NCBI GenBank assembly: GCA_028875075.1
Contig: JAPPGF010000036.1
Span: 62,001-126,000 of the forward strand
Length of the DNA stretch: 64,000 bases
Source of the DNA: Gemmatimonadota bacterium
GTDB taxonomy: Bacteria > Gemmatimonadota > Gemmatimonadetes > Longimicrobiales > Gaopeijiaceae
Direction: 5' to 3'
The notes under the pieces: generated by a model
Databases searched by the model: none
Seen by the model: only the letters and a program-made list of their open reading frames with translations
What the model was told of the DNA's origin: nothing
Shown: piece after piece, positions 35,210 to 44,717 of the stretch
Layout: each line of letters begins with the position of its first letter
Position numbering within the stretch: position 1 is the first letter of the stretch
Program-made: the position numbers and the translations under genes

Positions 35210-37438
35210 ATGGCCCACGACCACGTCGAGCCGAGCCGGCAAGCCCCTAAGACCACACCTTCGTTGGGCAAGGGCCCCCCAATACATCCACCCGGCAACC
35301 CCGTGCTCGAAATCGACGGGCACGGAATCGGATGGATCGTCTTTGATGACTCCGAACGCAAGCTGAACGTCCTGACCGAAGCTGTGATGCACCGGTTCGC
35401 GATGCTCATCGAAGAGGTGGACCGACTGACCGCCGCGGGGCAGTTGCGCGCGATTGTGGTCGCTAGCGGAAAGGGCGGCAGCTTCGTGGCTGGCGCCGAC
35501 GTGGACGCAATAGCCGCGATTCGGGACTCGGGAGAGGGAGAAGCTGCTGCGCGACTGGGTCAGACGGTCTTCCTGGCTCTTGAGCGCGTTTCCGTACCCA
35601 CGGTCGCCGCAATCGACGGCGTCTGTCTGGGAGGGGGGACCGAGCTCTCCCTCGCCTGCCGGTACCGGATCGCCTCCGACTCGTCGAAGACCCGTATCGG
35701 CTTGCCGGAGGTGCAGCTTGGCATAATTCCGGCCTGGGGAGGGACCATCCGCCTTCCCCGCTTGGTTGGTCTTGGCGCCGCGCTACCTATCCTGCTCAGC
35801 GGCACGCCGGTCTCCGCGCGGAAGGCTAGTGATATCGGCCTAGTAGACGACATCGTGCCCGAGGAAGGCTTCCGCGATCACGTGAGTGAGTTCACCCAGG
35901 CGCTGATTGAGGGAAGCGCACCCCGCAGGCGCAGACGCACTCTTGCCCGCCGTCTAGCCGAAAACACGGCACCCGGGCGCCGTTTGATTCTGGCTGTCGC
36001 GCGCCGACGGATACGCATGCGCACGGGTGGCAATTACCCGGCGCCAAACGCGCTGATCGACGTGCTATCCGAGGGTCTAGGAACGTCTGTTGAGGCCGCA
36101 CTCGCCGTTGAAGCCGATCGGGCTGGCGAGCTCATTGCGAGTTCCGTGTCCAAGAACCTGATCCACGTCTTCCGCTTGCGCGAGCGAGCAAGGAAAGGGA
36201 CCGGTATCGGTCGGGGTACGGCTCGCACGGTCAAGAACGCCGTCGTGCTAGGCGCTGGAGCGATGGGTGGTGGGATCGCGCAACTGCTCGCGTACAAGGG
36301 GATGCGCGCGCGCATGAAGGACGTGAACCACCAGGCAATCGCAGGCGGGCTCCGGCACGTGCACCGACTGTTTGACGTGGCGGTCAAGAAGCACAAGTTG
36401 CCGCGACACGAGGCGCAGCAGCGCATGGAGCTCGTGTCAGGCGGGATCGGGTATCACGGAATTGCTGAAGCAGACCTCGTGATCGAGTCGGTCGTAGAAA
36501 GGATGGACGTCAAACGCATGGTGTTCAGTGAGGTGGAAGATCGTGCACGTCCGGACTGCGTGTTCGCCACTAACACATCGTCACTCTCGGTCGACGCGAT
36601 AGCGGAAGTGCTCGAGCGGCCCGAACGCCTTTGCGGAATGCACTTCTTCAACCCCGTCCACCGCATGCCGCTAGTGGAAGTAATCCGCGGGACCCGCTCG
36701 TCCGATGAGGCCGTGGCCAGCGTTTACCGGCTTGCGCTCGACCTAGGAAAAGTGCCTGTCGTAGTCGGAGACGGACCCGGTTTCGTCGTGAACCGGATTC
36801 TCGGCCCCTACCTGAACGAGGCGGGATGGCTACTCGTCGATGGTGTGGCTATCGAGCGGATCGACGACGCCGCGAAGGCATTTGGGATGCCGATGGGCCC
36901 CGTACGCCTGCTCGACGAGGTCGGGCTCGACGTGGCACGTCACGTGGGGACCACGCTGCATGAGGCCTTCGGGGATCGCCTGCTATCGGCGCCTCCACTG
37001 AGGGCACTCGAGACCACCGGCCGGTTAGGCGTGAAGAACGCTAAGGGGTTTTACCGCTACGAAAAGGGACAGGATGTCGGAGTCGACGAGACGGTCTATG
37101 CCGATCTCGGCCTCGCAGCCACCGAGCACGACGGCCCGGACGACGACGAGATTCGCATGAGACTTACCCTCTCGATGGTGAACGAAGCCGCGCGCACGCT
37201 CGGCGATCGGGTGGTCCAGCGAGCGAGCGAGCTCGACCTTGCGATGATCATGGGAACCGGTTTCCCTCCGTTCACAGGTGGGCTGCTGCGCTTCGCGGAC
37301 TCGATGGGTCTGGAGACGATCGTCGCATATCTCGAAGACCTGGCCCGGCGGGCTGGCTCTCGCTTCGAGCCGGCTCCGCTCCTTGTCGAGCTCACCGCCC
37401 AGGAGCGATCCTTCTACGACGCGTTCGGGGACGGGTGA
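35210..37438 (+). CDS. fadJ: FadJ-type enoyl-CoA hydratase / 3-hydroxyacyl-CoA dehydrogenase
   Basis: A 742-residue bifunctional beta-oxidation enzyme. The ATG at 35210 has AAGGA upstream. Residues 25-260 are a crotonase: FVAGADVDAIAAI (oxyanion), GVCLGGGTELSLACRYRIA and LPEVQLGIIPAWGG with the two catalytic glutamates. Residues 340-620 are the NAD-dependent dehydrogenase: VVLGAGAMGGGIAQLLAYKG, FATNTSSLSVD, and GMHFFNPVHRMPLVEVI with the catalytic His. The C-terminal repeat carries GTGFPPFTGGLLRFAD. A thiolase to finish the cycle is not adjacent but occurs at 51-52 kb. It shares a four-base overlap with the DUF402 gene. Confidence 0.95.
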   Translation: MAHDHVEPSRQAPKTTPSLGKGPPIHPPGNPVLEIDGHGIGWIVFDDSERKLNVLTEAVMHRFAMLIEEVDRLTAAGQLRAIVVASGKGGSFVAGADVDAIAAIRDSGEGEAAARLGQTVFLALERVSVPTVAAIDGVCLGGGTELSLACRYRIASDSSKTRIGLPEVQLGIIPAWGGTIRLPRLVGLGAALPILLSGTPVSARKASDIGLVDDIVPEEGFRDHVSEFTQALIEGSAPRRRRRTLARRLAENTAPGRRLILAVARRRIRMRTGGNYPAPNALIDVLSEGLGTSVEAALAVEADRAGELIASSVSKNLIHVFRLRERARKGTGIGRGTARTVKNAVVLGAGAMGGGIAQLLAYKGMRARMKDVNHQAIAGGLRHVHRLFDVAVKKHKLPRHEAQQRMELVSGGIGYHGIAEADLVIESVVERMDVKRMVFSEVEDRARPDCVFATNTSSLSVDAIAEVLERPERLCGMHFFNPVHRMPLVEVIRGTRSSDEAVASVYRLALDLGKVPVVVGDGPGFVVNRILGPYLNEAGWLLVDGVAIERIDDAAKAFGMPMGPVRLLDEVGLDVARHVGTTLHEAFGDRLLSAPPLRALETTGRLGVKNAKGFYRYEKGQDVGVDETVYADLGLAATEHDGPDDDEIRMRLTLSMVNEAARTLGDRVVQRASELDLAMIMGTGFPPFTGGLLRFADSMGLETIVAYLEDLARRAGSRFEPAPLLVELTAQERSFYDAFGDG

Positions 37439-37968
37439 CAGTCTCCCCACTGGTCCACATCCACTACCATAGACCCCCGGATCGGCTGGATATCTTCGAC
37501 CAGCATCTCGTCCACGACGGGCCGGACGTAAAAGTTACGCTCGCATCCGCTGTCCGGCGTGCCACGCCCATCGTGATCGACGGACGTACGGTCCTTGAGG
37601 ACGGATCGGCAGTGGTTTGGTTCACTTTCCCAGGCGTCTGGCATGACCTCGGCCGCTTTCACACCGCCGAGGGCGCATTCACCGGCATCTACGCGAACAT
37701 CGTTACGCCGGTTGATTTCGGTCCGGACTACCGTTGGGATACGACAGACCTTTTTCTTGACCTCTGGCTCGACGAGCGGGGAGTGTGCGTTCTGGATGCC
37801 GATGAGCTGGAGGAGGCCCACGCGCGCGGGTGGGTCGACGCAGTCACGGCGGAGCGGGCACGGGCCGAGGTCGAGTCCCTCAAGGCACTCTCCGAAGCAG
37901 GTTGTTGGCCGCCGCCTGTAGTGGAGCAGTGGAGCCTCGATCGGGCGCTAGCCGCGCTTGAGCCCTGA
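37435..37968 (+). CDS. DUF402 domain protein
   Basis: A 177-residue protein whose GTG overlaps the fadJ stop (GTGA). The DUF402 core shows VVWFTFPGVWHDLGRFHT, YANIVTPVDFGPDYRWDTTD and LDLWLDERGVCVLDADEL, the last two with the acidic metal-binding positions of this family. Members include FomD and nucleoside-diphosphatases such as Staphylococcus SA1684, so a phosphoanhydride hydrolase is likely. Its link with fadJ suggests possible hydrolysis of a CoA-related or nucleotide by-product, which is speculative. Confidence 0.85.
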   Translation: MTVSPLVHIHYHRPPDRLDIFDQHLVHDGPDVKVTLASAVRRATPIVIDGRTVLEDGSAVVWFTFPGVWHDLGRFHTAEGAFTGIYANIVTPVDFGPDYRWDTTDLFLDLWLDERGVCVLDADELEEAHARGWVDAVTAERARAEVESLKALSEAGCWPPPVVEQWSLDRALAALEP

Positions 37969-38135
37969 GTCCTCCGGTTAGCCCTCTCCACTCCGCATCC
38001 GCAAGCCCATACGTAGTCGGGTCACCTCCGCATGGAACGCCGCACGGCATCGCAGCTCCCACAGTGGACCGACACTAGGAGATCCGCGCGCACTCACGGC
38101 GCGTTCTATGCCGCCCTACGCGGCGGCTCCAGAAG

Positions 38136-38891
38136 TCACCCAGCCCCTCGTAGCGCCGCGACCCCGGCCCGGATACCCTCGATTGTATTCTCCACCCGTT
38201 GTGGCATGCCCCGACCTCTGCCAACGATTACGGTCGGTGTCCCGGGCACCTGCATCTGACGTGCGAGTTCCATGTTCGCAGTTATGACTTCCGCGTGCCG
38301 ATTGCTTCGCAGGCATTCAGCGAAGTCGCGCCGGTCGAGCCCGAGGTCCGTCGCGTAGCTCTCGAAAGCTCTGGCCGGGTTTTGCTGGCCGGCCCAACGG
38401 GTCTGATTGCGGAAGAGCCCGTCGTGGTAGTCCCAGAATCGGCTCTGATCGTCGGCGCAGTAGCTCGCTCGGGCGGCGAGGAACGCATTCGGGTGCATCG
38501 CAACGAGGGGGAAAGTGTAGAACGTGAACTTGGCGATGCCCGTCTGGACAAACTCTACTTCCACCAGAGGCTTCACTTGGGCTGCAAAGGCCTGACACGC
38601 CGGACACTGGAAATCAGCGAACTCGATAATCGTGATCTCCGCGTCCGGATCGCCCATCTCTATGCCGCGCGCGATCTCCATGAGGCGGGCTGGGTCATCG
38701 AGTCCCTGTATCGTAATGGGCTCCGTGACGGTGTCACCGAGCGCGCTGGATCCGACCTGGTAGCCGACGATTGCGACTCCGAGCACCGCAACGATGCCTA
38801 GGACCCAATAGAACCGTGTCATCTCGGACGAGTTCGCAGAGGTATCATGATCCTCCGCACCGTACTTGCGCTGGCGCTTCTTTTTGGACAC
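38136..38891 (-). CDS. Membrane-anchored DsbA-like thiol-disulfide protein
   Basis: A 251-residue thioredoxin-fold protein. GTG at 38891 is chosen for its AGGAG ribosome binding site and because it gives a short Lys-rich cytoplasmic start (SKKKRQRKYG) before one transmembrane helix (residues 28-48). The DsbA domain has the CPAC active site (Cys96, Cys99 in FADFQCPACQAF) and the cis-Pro loop MQVPGTPTVIVG. It is of the DsbA/BdbD type that oxidises or isomerises disulfides in exported proteins. It converges on the DUF402 gene. Confidence 0.92.
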   Translation of the reverse strand: MSKKKRQRKYGAEDHDTSANSSEMTRFYWVLGIVAVLGVAIVGYQVGSSALGDTVTEPITIQGLDDPARLMEIARGIEMGDPDAEITIIEFADFQCPACQAFAAQVKPLVEVEFVQTGIAKFTFYTFPLVAMHPNAFLAARASYCADDQSRFWDYHDGLFRNQTRWAGQQNPARAFESYATDLGLDRRDFAECLRSNRHAEVITANMELARQMQVPGTPTVIVGRGRGMPQRVENTIEGIRAGVAALRGAG

Positions 38892-39015
38892 CGATCCAGC
38901 TCCTGTATTGAGGCGGGTGCGTGCTGCGTCCGCTCGTTCAGATAGCCGACTTGACCACCGGACCGTTAACGATTCCTCATCGTACACCGAAGATGCCTTC
39001 GGGCGCCCAACCTCG

Positions 39016-39567
39016 CTACCCCGACTCCCGGGCGAGTCCCTCTATTCCGTTTTGTACTGAAGGAACGTGACGAACGCTCACCGTACAGCTCGGTCGGCGC
39101 TCTCCCGGCCCAACTCGGCAAGTCGTCTCCTTGCCGGAGCGGGTCATTCGGTCTTTCTTCGCATTCCGACGCGAGGGGGTCGGGGCGTTCTTGGCTGCGA
39201 AGCGGTGATCCTCCACGAGTCTCGGGAGGTCGAAGGAACTGATGATCCCCACGGTCTTCTGTTCGTGCGTAACCACCACATGGTGAATCCCGTGGTTGCG
39301 CATGATCCGGGCGGCCACATTCACATCGTCGTACTCGGGAACGGTATAGACCCTTTCGGTCATGATGGACCGAATCGGTGAGTTGCCGTTCAGTTTCGCA
39401 ATCAGATCACTCGACGAGATAGTCCCAACGGGATGACCCTCGGCATCGACGACCGGCACCGATCCGATGCCGTTGCGTTGCAGTAGCCGACGGGTCCGGT
39501 CTAAGGTGGCACTAGCTTGTGTCGTGACGACAGAGGGACTCATAAGATCCTTTGCCGTGGCGTTCAT
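39016..39567 (-). CDS. Tandem CBS domain protein
   Basis: A 183-residue protein with two CBS motifs: residues 5-55 (DLMSPSVVTTQASATLDRTR, GIGSVPVVDAEGHPVGTISS) and 68-120 (SIMTERVYTVPEYDDVNVAA, GIHHVVVTHEQKTVGIISSF). A Bateman pair of this kind usually binds adenosyl nucleotides and senses energy state. GGAGGAAGCTC precedes the ATG at 39567. The last 60 residues are basic and low in order, and may be an extended or frameshifted tail. Confidence 0.88.
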   Translation of the reverse strand: MNATAKDLMSPSVVTTQASATLDRTRRLLQRNGIGSVPVVDAEGHPVGTISSSDLIAKLNGNSPIRSIMTERVYTVPEYDDVNVAARIMRNHGIHHVVVTHEQKTVGIISSFDLPRLVEDHRFAAKNAPTPSRRNAKKDRMTRSGKETTCRVGPGERRPSCTVSVRHVPSVQNGIEGLARESG

Positions 39568-39688
39568 GAGCTTCCTCCGATTCGCGGTGACAACAGCAAG
39601 TGGTAGTGTGGCGTTCACGACCCTTCTTTGATCGTCTCCAGCGTGCGCGTGACGTGATCGCTTCGAAATCGAGGACGAGCATCTAGTG

Positions 39689-39793
39689 ATGTACAGGGTG
39701 ACGTCGGGAAAGGACGACTACGTCCTGGCTCTATCTGGCGTCATGAGGGAATGGAACTCGCCCGAGGACGAGGAAGCGTGGTGTGACCTTTGA
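39689..39793 (+). pseudogene. Antitoxin-like remnant
   Basis: A 34-residue frame (MYRVTSGKDDYVLALSGVMR, then EWNSPEDEEAWCDL) with the acidic EW-S-EDEEAW-DL end seen in small MazE/PemI-like antitoxins that precede MazF/PemK toxins. Its stop overlaps the GTG of the toxin-like frame by 11 bases, the usual TA arrangement. The frame is closed by a stop 36 bases upstream of the ATG, so the N-terminal DNA-binding part appears to be missing. Confidence 0.5.
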
Positions 39794-39875
39794 GCGGCTA
39801 GACGTGGCCGTCATCCCCGTCCCCTTCACGGATCGCCAAATGGCGACCGGCCTTCGGCAAGCTTCAATCCAATAG
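39783..39875 (+). pseudogene. Truncated MazF/PemK-like toxin
   Basis: A 30-residue frame VTFERLDVAVIPVPFTDRQM, then a stop. It matches the N-terminus of PemK/MazF endoribonucleases, where FERGDVVLVPFPFTD opens the fold. Everything after about residue 18, including the catalytic region, is lost, and the last 12 bases overlap the end of the convergent HAD gene. The pair is best read as a dead TA module. Confidence 0.5.
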
Positions 39876-40547
39876 AGTCGCCAGAGCGCCAGTCACGTCA
39901 CGCAGGTCCTCTACGACGGCATCCGGCCCACAGGCGGCGAGCTCCTCAACCGGATGTCGACCCGTAGCCACCGCCAACGTTCGCACACCCTGGTGGTGCC
40001 CGCAGGCGATGTCCAGCGGTGTGTCCCCGATCACCCAGACGTCCGCACATCCGAAATCGACGCCCCATCTCTCTCTCGCTCGACGAATGGCTATGGCTGG
40101 CAGGTGCTGGCGCACCTCGTGGTCAGAGCCGAAGCTACCGATGGGGAAGCGGTTGCCGAGCCCGACGGAGTGCAGCTTCAAGTGTGCCCCCCGCGCAATG
40201 TTGCCGGTGACCAAGCCGAGGGCGGCGAGCCCACTCTCCTCGAGTGCGCGCACCAACTCCCCCGCGCCCGGAATCGCCTGCATGGGCGTCCCGACGAGGC
40301 GGAACTCTAGCTCGGCCAGATAGCGGTCCCACAGGGCGGGCAAACCCGCCTCCACGACCGCAGTGTTGAGCCCGGTCCCGTCCAGTAGCTCGTGCGCGAT
40401 CTGAGGGTCCGTCTTTCCCGAGAAATCGTGCCCGTCGATCGCACCCGAGGTCCCGAAGGTCGCGTCCATTGCGACCCGGAACGCGACGCGAGCCGGGCCA
40501 CCACGGACGAGCGTACCGTCGACGTCAAACAGGATCAACCGACGCAC
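39864..40547 (-). CDS. HAD hydrolase, phosphoglycolate phosphatase-like
   Basis: A 227-residue HAD-superfamily phosphatase starting at GTG after GAGG. Motif I is LFDVDGTLVRGG, motif II LVTGNIARGA, motif III lies near HLPAIAIRRARERWG, and motif IV VWVIGDTPLDIACG. The helical cap of the Gph/PGP type lies between residues 15 and 85. A phosphoglycolate or related phosphatase is likely, but substrate cannot be read from sequence. Its end overlaps the toxin remnant on the other strand. Confidence 0.88.
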   Translation of the reverse strand: MRRLILFDVDGTLVRGGPARVAFRVAMDATFGTSGAIDGHDFSGKTDPQIAHELLDGTGLNTAVVEAGLPALWDRYLAELEFRLVGTPMQAIPGAGELVRALEESGLAALGLVTGNIARGAHLKLHSVGLGNRFPIGSFGSDHEVRQHLPAIAIRRARERWGVDFGCADVWVIGDTPLDIACGHHQGVRTLAVATGRHPVEELAACGPDAVVEDLRDVTGALATLLD

Positions 40548-40625
40548 TGGAGCCTCACCAAGCGCCCGAGACGACGGGATTCACGTCCCATTGCCTCATA
40601 TTGTCACGGCTGTCGGTTGCCTCTT

Positions 40626-41615
40626 TCAGGACCCACCTACCAAGTCGACCAAGATCTCGGGGTCGACGTTACCCCCTGATACGATCGCCACGGTGCGGCC
40701 CGGTGAGGGCACGGCATTGCTTAGCAAAGCGGCCAGCGCCGTGGCACCGCTGAATTCGACGACGAGCCTGGAATTAAGCAACAGAAAACGAGCCGCTTCA
40801 CGGATGCTCCGCTCGTCAACTGTCACGACATCATCAGCAAGCGCGGACACGTGGCGATGCGTCAGCTCTCCCACACGGTTGGGCAGGAGCCCGTCTGCCA
40901 CACTCTCGGAGCTTGGCAGCGTAACCGGACGACCGGCGTCCAGCGCCGCACGCATGCTGGCTGCACCGGCCGGTTCGACGCCCAGCAACCGCACGCCTGG
41001 GCGGAGCCGCCGGAGCGCGGCTGACACGCCGCTCGCCAAGCCGCCACCGCCAATCGGAAAGAGCACTGTCTCCACCTCAGGCCAGTCCTGGTAGATCTCG
41101 AGACCGACGGTTCCTTGTCCCGCTATAATCCAAGGATGGTCGAACGGCGGAACGACGGTGAGGTCCTGCTCCCTTGCGATCACTTCGGCTCGCTGCCGGC
41201 GCTGTTCAGACGTGACGCCCTCGAACACCAATTGCGCGCCCCACCTTATGCAGCCATCCACCTTCACTCGCGACGCGGTCGTGGGCAGGACAACGACCGC
41301 CGAGAGGCCTCCGAGCCGGGCGGCCAACGCGACGGCCTGTGCGTGATTCCCCGACGAGTACGTAATGATCCCGCGCTCGGCGGCCTCGGCCGGGAGGCTA
41401 AGCACGAAGTTGAGGGCGCCGCGCACCTTGAACGAGCCCGCGCGCTGGAGACTTTCGCTCTTCAGCTGCACCGGATGGCCCACCAGGTCGGACAACTGCG
41501 TACATTCGACCAAGGGTGTGCGAACGACCGACCCATCCAGACGGCCACTCGCGGCCATTACGTCGTCAAGACCGACTAGACCGCCGGGCACCGGCGATGG
41601 AAGCCCGGCAGTCAC
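40626..41615 (-). CDS. Threonine/serine dehydratase, short form
   Basis: A 329-residue fold-type II PLP enzyme. The cofactor lysine sits in [12 protein letters not shown], the phosphate loop is [10 protein letters not shown], and [13 protein letters not shown] is the substrate loop. It lacks the C-terminal ACT/regulatory domains of biosynthetic IlvA, so it is of the catabolic TdcB / serine racemase-like type. The GTG start overlaps the gyrA stop, so it is co-transcribed downstream of gyrA. The choice between dehydratase and racemase cannot be made here. Confidence 0.9.
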   Translation of the reverse strand: MTAGLPSPVPGGLVGLDDVMAASGRLDGSVVRTPLVECTQLSDLVGHPVQLKSESLQRAGSFKVRGALNFVLSLPAEAAERGIITYSSGNHAQAVALAARLGGLSAVVVLPTTASRVKVDGCIRWGAQLVFEGVTSEQRRQRAEVIAREQDLTVVPPFDHPWIIAGQGTVGLEIYQDWPEVETVLFPIGGGGLASGVSAALRRLRPGVRLLGVEPAGAASMRAALDAGRPVTLPSSESVADGLLPNRVGELTHRHVSALADDVVTVDERSIREAARFLLLNSRLVVEFSGATALAALLSNAVPSPGRTVAIVSGGNVDPEILVDLVGGS

Positions 41616-44155
41616 CGCGAGCCGTTGTCGTCAGCCAGAGGCTCGGTGGACGCTCCACCCCCGGTCGCGGGCGACGGCCCGACACGCTCAAGCATGTTTC
41701 CGTTGTCCTCTACGACGACGCGGGCCACGTCCATGACCGTGTCTCCGTCGTCTAGGTTCACCAACCTCACTCCTTGTGTGGCTCGGCCGATGACGCGGAT
41801 CTCGGCGACCGGCTGACGGTTCACGACCCCATTGCGGGTGATCACCATGAGTTGCTCGTGCTCATCCACGGCGTTGATCGAAACCACGCGGCCCGTCTTC
41901 TTGGTCACGCGCAGATTGAGAACGCCCTTCCCGCCACGCTGTTGCAGCCGGTATCCCTTAACGTGTGAGCGCTTACCCATGCCATGCTCAGTGACGACCA
42001 GCAGCGTGGAGTCCCGGTGCACGACGACCATGCCGACCACAACATCGTCTCCGGCAAGCCTGATCCCCCGCACGCCCTCCGTGGCGCGACCCATGGGTCG
42101 CACATTCGCCTCCCGAAAGCGGATCGCGAGCCCATCCTGGGTGGCCAGGACGACCTCGTCGCCTCCGTCCGTGATCTGAACGTCGATCAGCTCATCACTG
42201 TCGCGCACGTTGATCGCGTTCAATCCAACCGACCGGACGTTACTGTAGGCGGACAAGGGTGTCTTCTTGACCACGCCCTTGAGCGTGCAGAATAGCAGGT
42301 AACTGTCGTCACGGAACTCGCGGACAGGCACGAACGCGGCGATCTCCTCACCCGGTTCGATGCTTAGGAGATTAACGATAGGTCTGCCACGTGCCGCGCG
42401 CCGCGCTTCCGGGATTTCCCACACCTTTATCCAGTAGCAGCGCCCCGAGCGCGTGAAGACCATCAGGTAGTCGTGGGTGGAGGCCACGAACAGGTGCTCG
42501 ACCCAATCCTCGTCCCTCGTGCCCATTCCCTGCATGCCCCTCCCGCCTCGTTTCTGCGCGCGGTACGTGTCGATCGGAACCCGCTTGACGTAACCCTGGC
42601 GAGAGACGGTGAGGACCATGTCTTCTTCGGCGATGAGATCTTCCACGTCCAAATCGGACACCGAGGCGGCGATCTCGGTCTTGCGCTCGTCGCCATACTT
42701 TTCCGCGAGTTCGCGCAGCTCGCCGGAAACGATGAGCATTCGCCGGGGGCGGCTCCCGAGGATGTCGTCGAGTTCGCGGATCCCGTCGCGTACCTCGGCC
42801 AACTCCTCGTCGAGCCGAGTTATCTCCAATCCCGTGAGGCGCGCGAGCCGCATGTCGAGAATCGCCTTGGCTTGGTGCTCGGTGAGCTCGAAGCGCTCCC
42901 GCAGCTGCGTGCCTGCGACCTCGGCATCGGGCGAGGCCCGGATGAGCACTATCACGTCGTCGATGTTATCGACCGCGATCTTGAGTCCTTCCAGTGTGTG
43001 CTCGCGTTCGCGAGCCCGGCCGAGATCGTACTTGGTGCGCCTGACGACGACGTCGTGCCGATGCTCTACGAAATGCAAGAGCATATCGCGCAACGACATC
43101 ACCCGCGGGACACCGTCGACCAACGCGAGCATAATGGCACCGAAAGTGACCTGCATCTGTGTGTGCTTATAAAGCCGATTTAGAACGATGTGGGAAATCG
43201 CGTCGCGTCGGAGTTCGATCACGATCCGCATCCCGTCACGGTCGGACTCGTCGCGCAGGTCCCTTATGTCGGTGATCTTCTTGTCACGGACTAGCTGAAC
43301 AATCTGCTCGATCAGGCGAGACTTGTTGACCATGAACGGGATCTGAGTCACGATGATACGCTCCCCCCCGTCGTCCTCCTCCGTCTCCACTCGGGCACGC
43401 GTCACCAAGCGCCCGCGACCCGTACGGTAGGCGTCGCGGATGCCGGCTTGGCCGCATATGTATCCACCAGTGGGGAAGTCGGGTCCCAGAACGAGCGTCT
43501 CGAGCTCTTCCTGTGGCATGTTGGGTTCTTCAATCAATCCGATGCAGGCCTCTGTCACTTCACACAGATTATGCGGCGGGATGTTGGTGGCCATGCCCAC
43601 AGCGATCCCGGAGGATCCGTTCACCAGAAGGTTGGGTAGCTTGGCAGGTAAGACCGTAGGCTCTTCGATCCGACCGTCGAAGTTAGGGACGAAGGGCACG
43701 GTTTCTTTGTCGATGTCCTCCAACAGCTCCATCGCGAGCGGCGTGAGGCGGGCTTCGGTATAGCGATAGGCCGCCGCCGAGTCGCCGTCGATCGAGCCGA
43801 AGTTTCCTTGGCCATCGATGAGCGGGTAGCGGAGTGAGAAGTCCTGCACCATGCGGACGAGGGCGTCGTAGACGGCGGCGTCACCGTGCGGATGATACTT
43901 ACCTAGAACCTCACCAACGACCGTCGCGCTCTTCTTGTGCGCGCGCCCCGGCGTCAGGCCAAGCCCACTCATGCCGTACAGAATGCGCCGATGTACAGGT
44001 TTCAGACCGTCGCGCACGTCGGGGAGGGCCCGCTGCACTATCACGCTCATCGAGTAGTCGATGAACGACTCGCGCATCTCGTCCTCGATCAGGCGAGCCA
44101 TCACCTTCTGGCCGTCGCCTTCCAGGCCGATTCCGCCGTCGTCCCGTTCGTCCAT
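41612..44155 (-). CDS. gyrA: DNA gyrase subunit A
   Basis: An 847-residue type II topoisomerase subunit that cuts and rejoins DNA. GGAGGG precedes the ATG. The catalytic tyrosine lies in [10 protein letters not shown] (Tyr132), after [20 protein letters not shown]. The C-terminal beta-pinwheel has the GyrA box as QQRGGKG, which separates it from ParC. In the quinolone-determining region the residue that is Ser83 in E. coli is Ala93 here; Asp97 (E. coli Asp87) is kept. gyrB is not in the window. The downstream dehydratase overlaps its stop. Confidence 0.98.
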   Translation of the reverse strand: MDERDDGGIGLEGDGQKVMARLIEDEMRESFIDYSMSVIVQRALPDVRDGLKPVHRRILYGMSGLGLTPGRAHKKSATVVGEVLGKYHPHGDAAVYDALVRMVQDFSLRYPLIDGQGNFGSIDGDSAAAYRYTEARLTPLAMELLEDIDKETVPFVPNFDGRIEEPTVLPAKLPNLLVNGSSGIAVGMATNIPPHNLCEVTEACIGLIEEPNMPQEELETLVLGPDFPTGGYICGQAGIRDAYRTGRGRLVTRARVETEEDDGGERIIVTQIPFMVNKSRLIEQIVQLVRDKKITDIRDLRDESDRDGMRIVIELRRDAISHIVLNRLYKHTQMQVTFGAIMLALVDGVPRVMSLRDMLLHFVEHRHDVVVRRTKYDLGRAREREHTLEGLKIAVDNIDDVIVLIRASPDAEVAGTQLRERFELTEHQAKAILDMRLARLTGLEITRLDEELAEVRDGIRELDDILGSRPRRMLIVSGELRELAEKYGDERKTEIAASVSDLDVEDLIAEEDMVLTVSRQGYVKRVPIDTYRAQKRGGRGMQGMGTRDEDWVEHLFVASTHDYLMVFTRSGRCYWIKVWEIPEARRAARGRPIVNLLSIEPGEEIAAFVPVREFRDDSYLLFCTLKGVVKKTPLSAYSNVRSVGLNAINVRDSDELIDVQITDGGDEVVLATQDGLAIRFREANVRPMGRATEGVRGIRLAGDDVVVGMVVVHRDSTLLVVTEHGMGKRSHVKGYRLQQRGGKGVLNLRVTKKTGRVVSINAVDEHEQLMVITRNGVVNRQPVAEIRVIGRATQGVRLVNLDDGDTVMDVARVVVEDNGNMLERVGPSPATGGGASTEPLADDNGSR

Positions 44156-44253
44156 CTATCCCTCCGTTTGCAGCAGGTGGCGAGGCCGCCCCAACCACAG
44201 CCCTCCCAGGCGGCCACGCGTGAGGTCTGGAAGAGGATCCTGGCACCATGAAT

Positions 44254-44291
44254 GCCGCGTGTGTGCACCCGAGTAGGCGCACACACGCGGC
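44254..44291. repeat. Perfect 13-base inverted repeat upstream of gyrA
   Basis: GCCGCGTGTGTGC and GCACACACGCGGC are exact reverse complements separated by 12 bases (ACCCGAGTAGGC). It lies 99 bases before the gyrA ATG. There is no T run on either side, so it is not a standard terminator; it could be a 5' UTR hairpin or operator controlling gyrA. The rest of the gap 44156-44717 shows an AT-rich run (44591-44611) but no gene. Confidence 0.7.
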
Positions 44292-44680
44292 CACGTTCTG
44301 CTGGCCGAACAACTACGCAAAGAACAGCCCGCTATGCGGTGTGGCGCCTGCCATCTTGACGCTACACAGGCAGCGTGGTCGGGCAAGGTTGAAACTGCGG
44401 CTGCCGATGACTGCCCTCGATCCGGTCCAGAGCAGGTTACCGCGAACGGCACGGATCATGCCCCGACCTTGAGACCGAGAAGCAAAAACTCCAAGGTAAT
44501 TTCGGTTACGGAAGCCTCAGAAAAACCGTACAAGAGCGCCCGTGAGCCGTCTCCGTTTACGGGCTAGCGGCGGGAGGGGTCCGTAGATTCCATAAACAAA
44601 AAAATATAACGGCTTTCGAAGGATCCCATCAACGGAGAAAAGAGGCCACGATGAGGCTTGTCGGGCGGTCGCGAAGGAGG

Positions 44681-44699
44681 CTCGGCGTCGTCCGCCGAG
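44681..44699. terminator. Hairpin just after the GT2 stop
   Basis: CTCGGCG-TCGTC-CGCCGAG is a perfect seven-base-pair stem 18 bases downstream of the minus-strand glycosyltransferase stop. It lacks an adjacent T tract; a T-rich run follows about 75 bases further on. Confidence 0.4.
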
Positions 44700-44717
44700 G
44701 GGGCCGCCACGGCGCTC

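Noticed and set aside
42473-43183. 236-codon plus-strand frame inside gyrA
   Set aside because: It is antisense to gyrA, whose protein motifs are complete.
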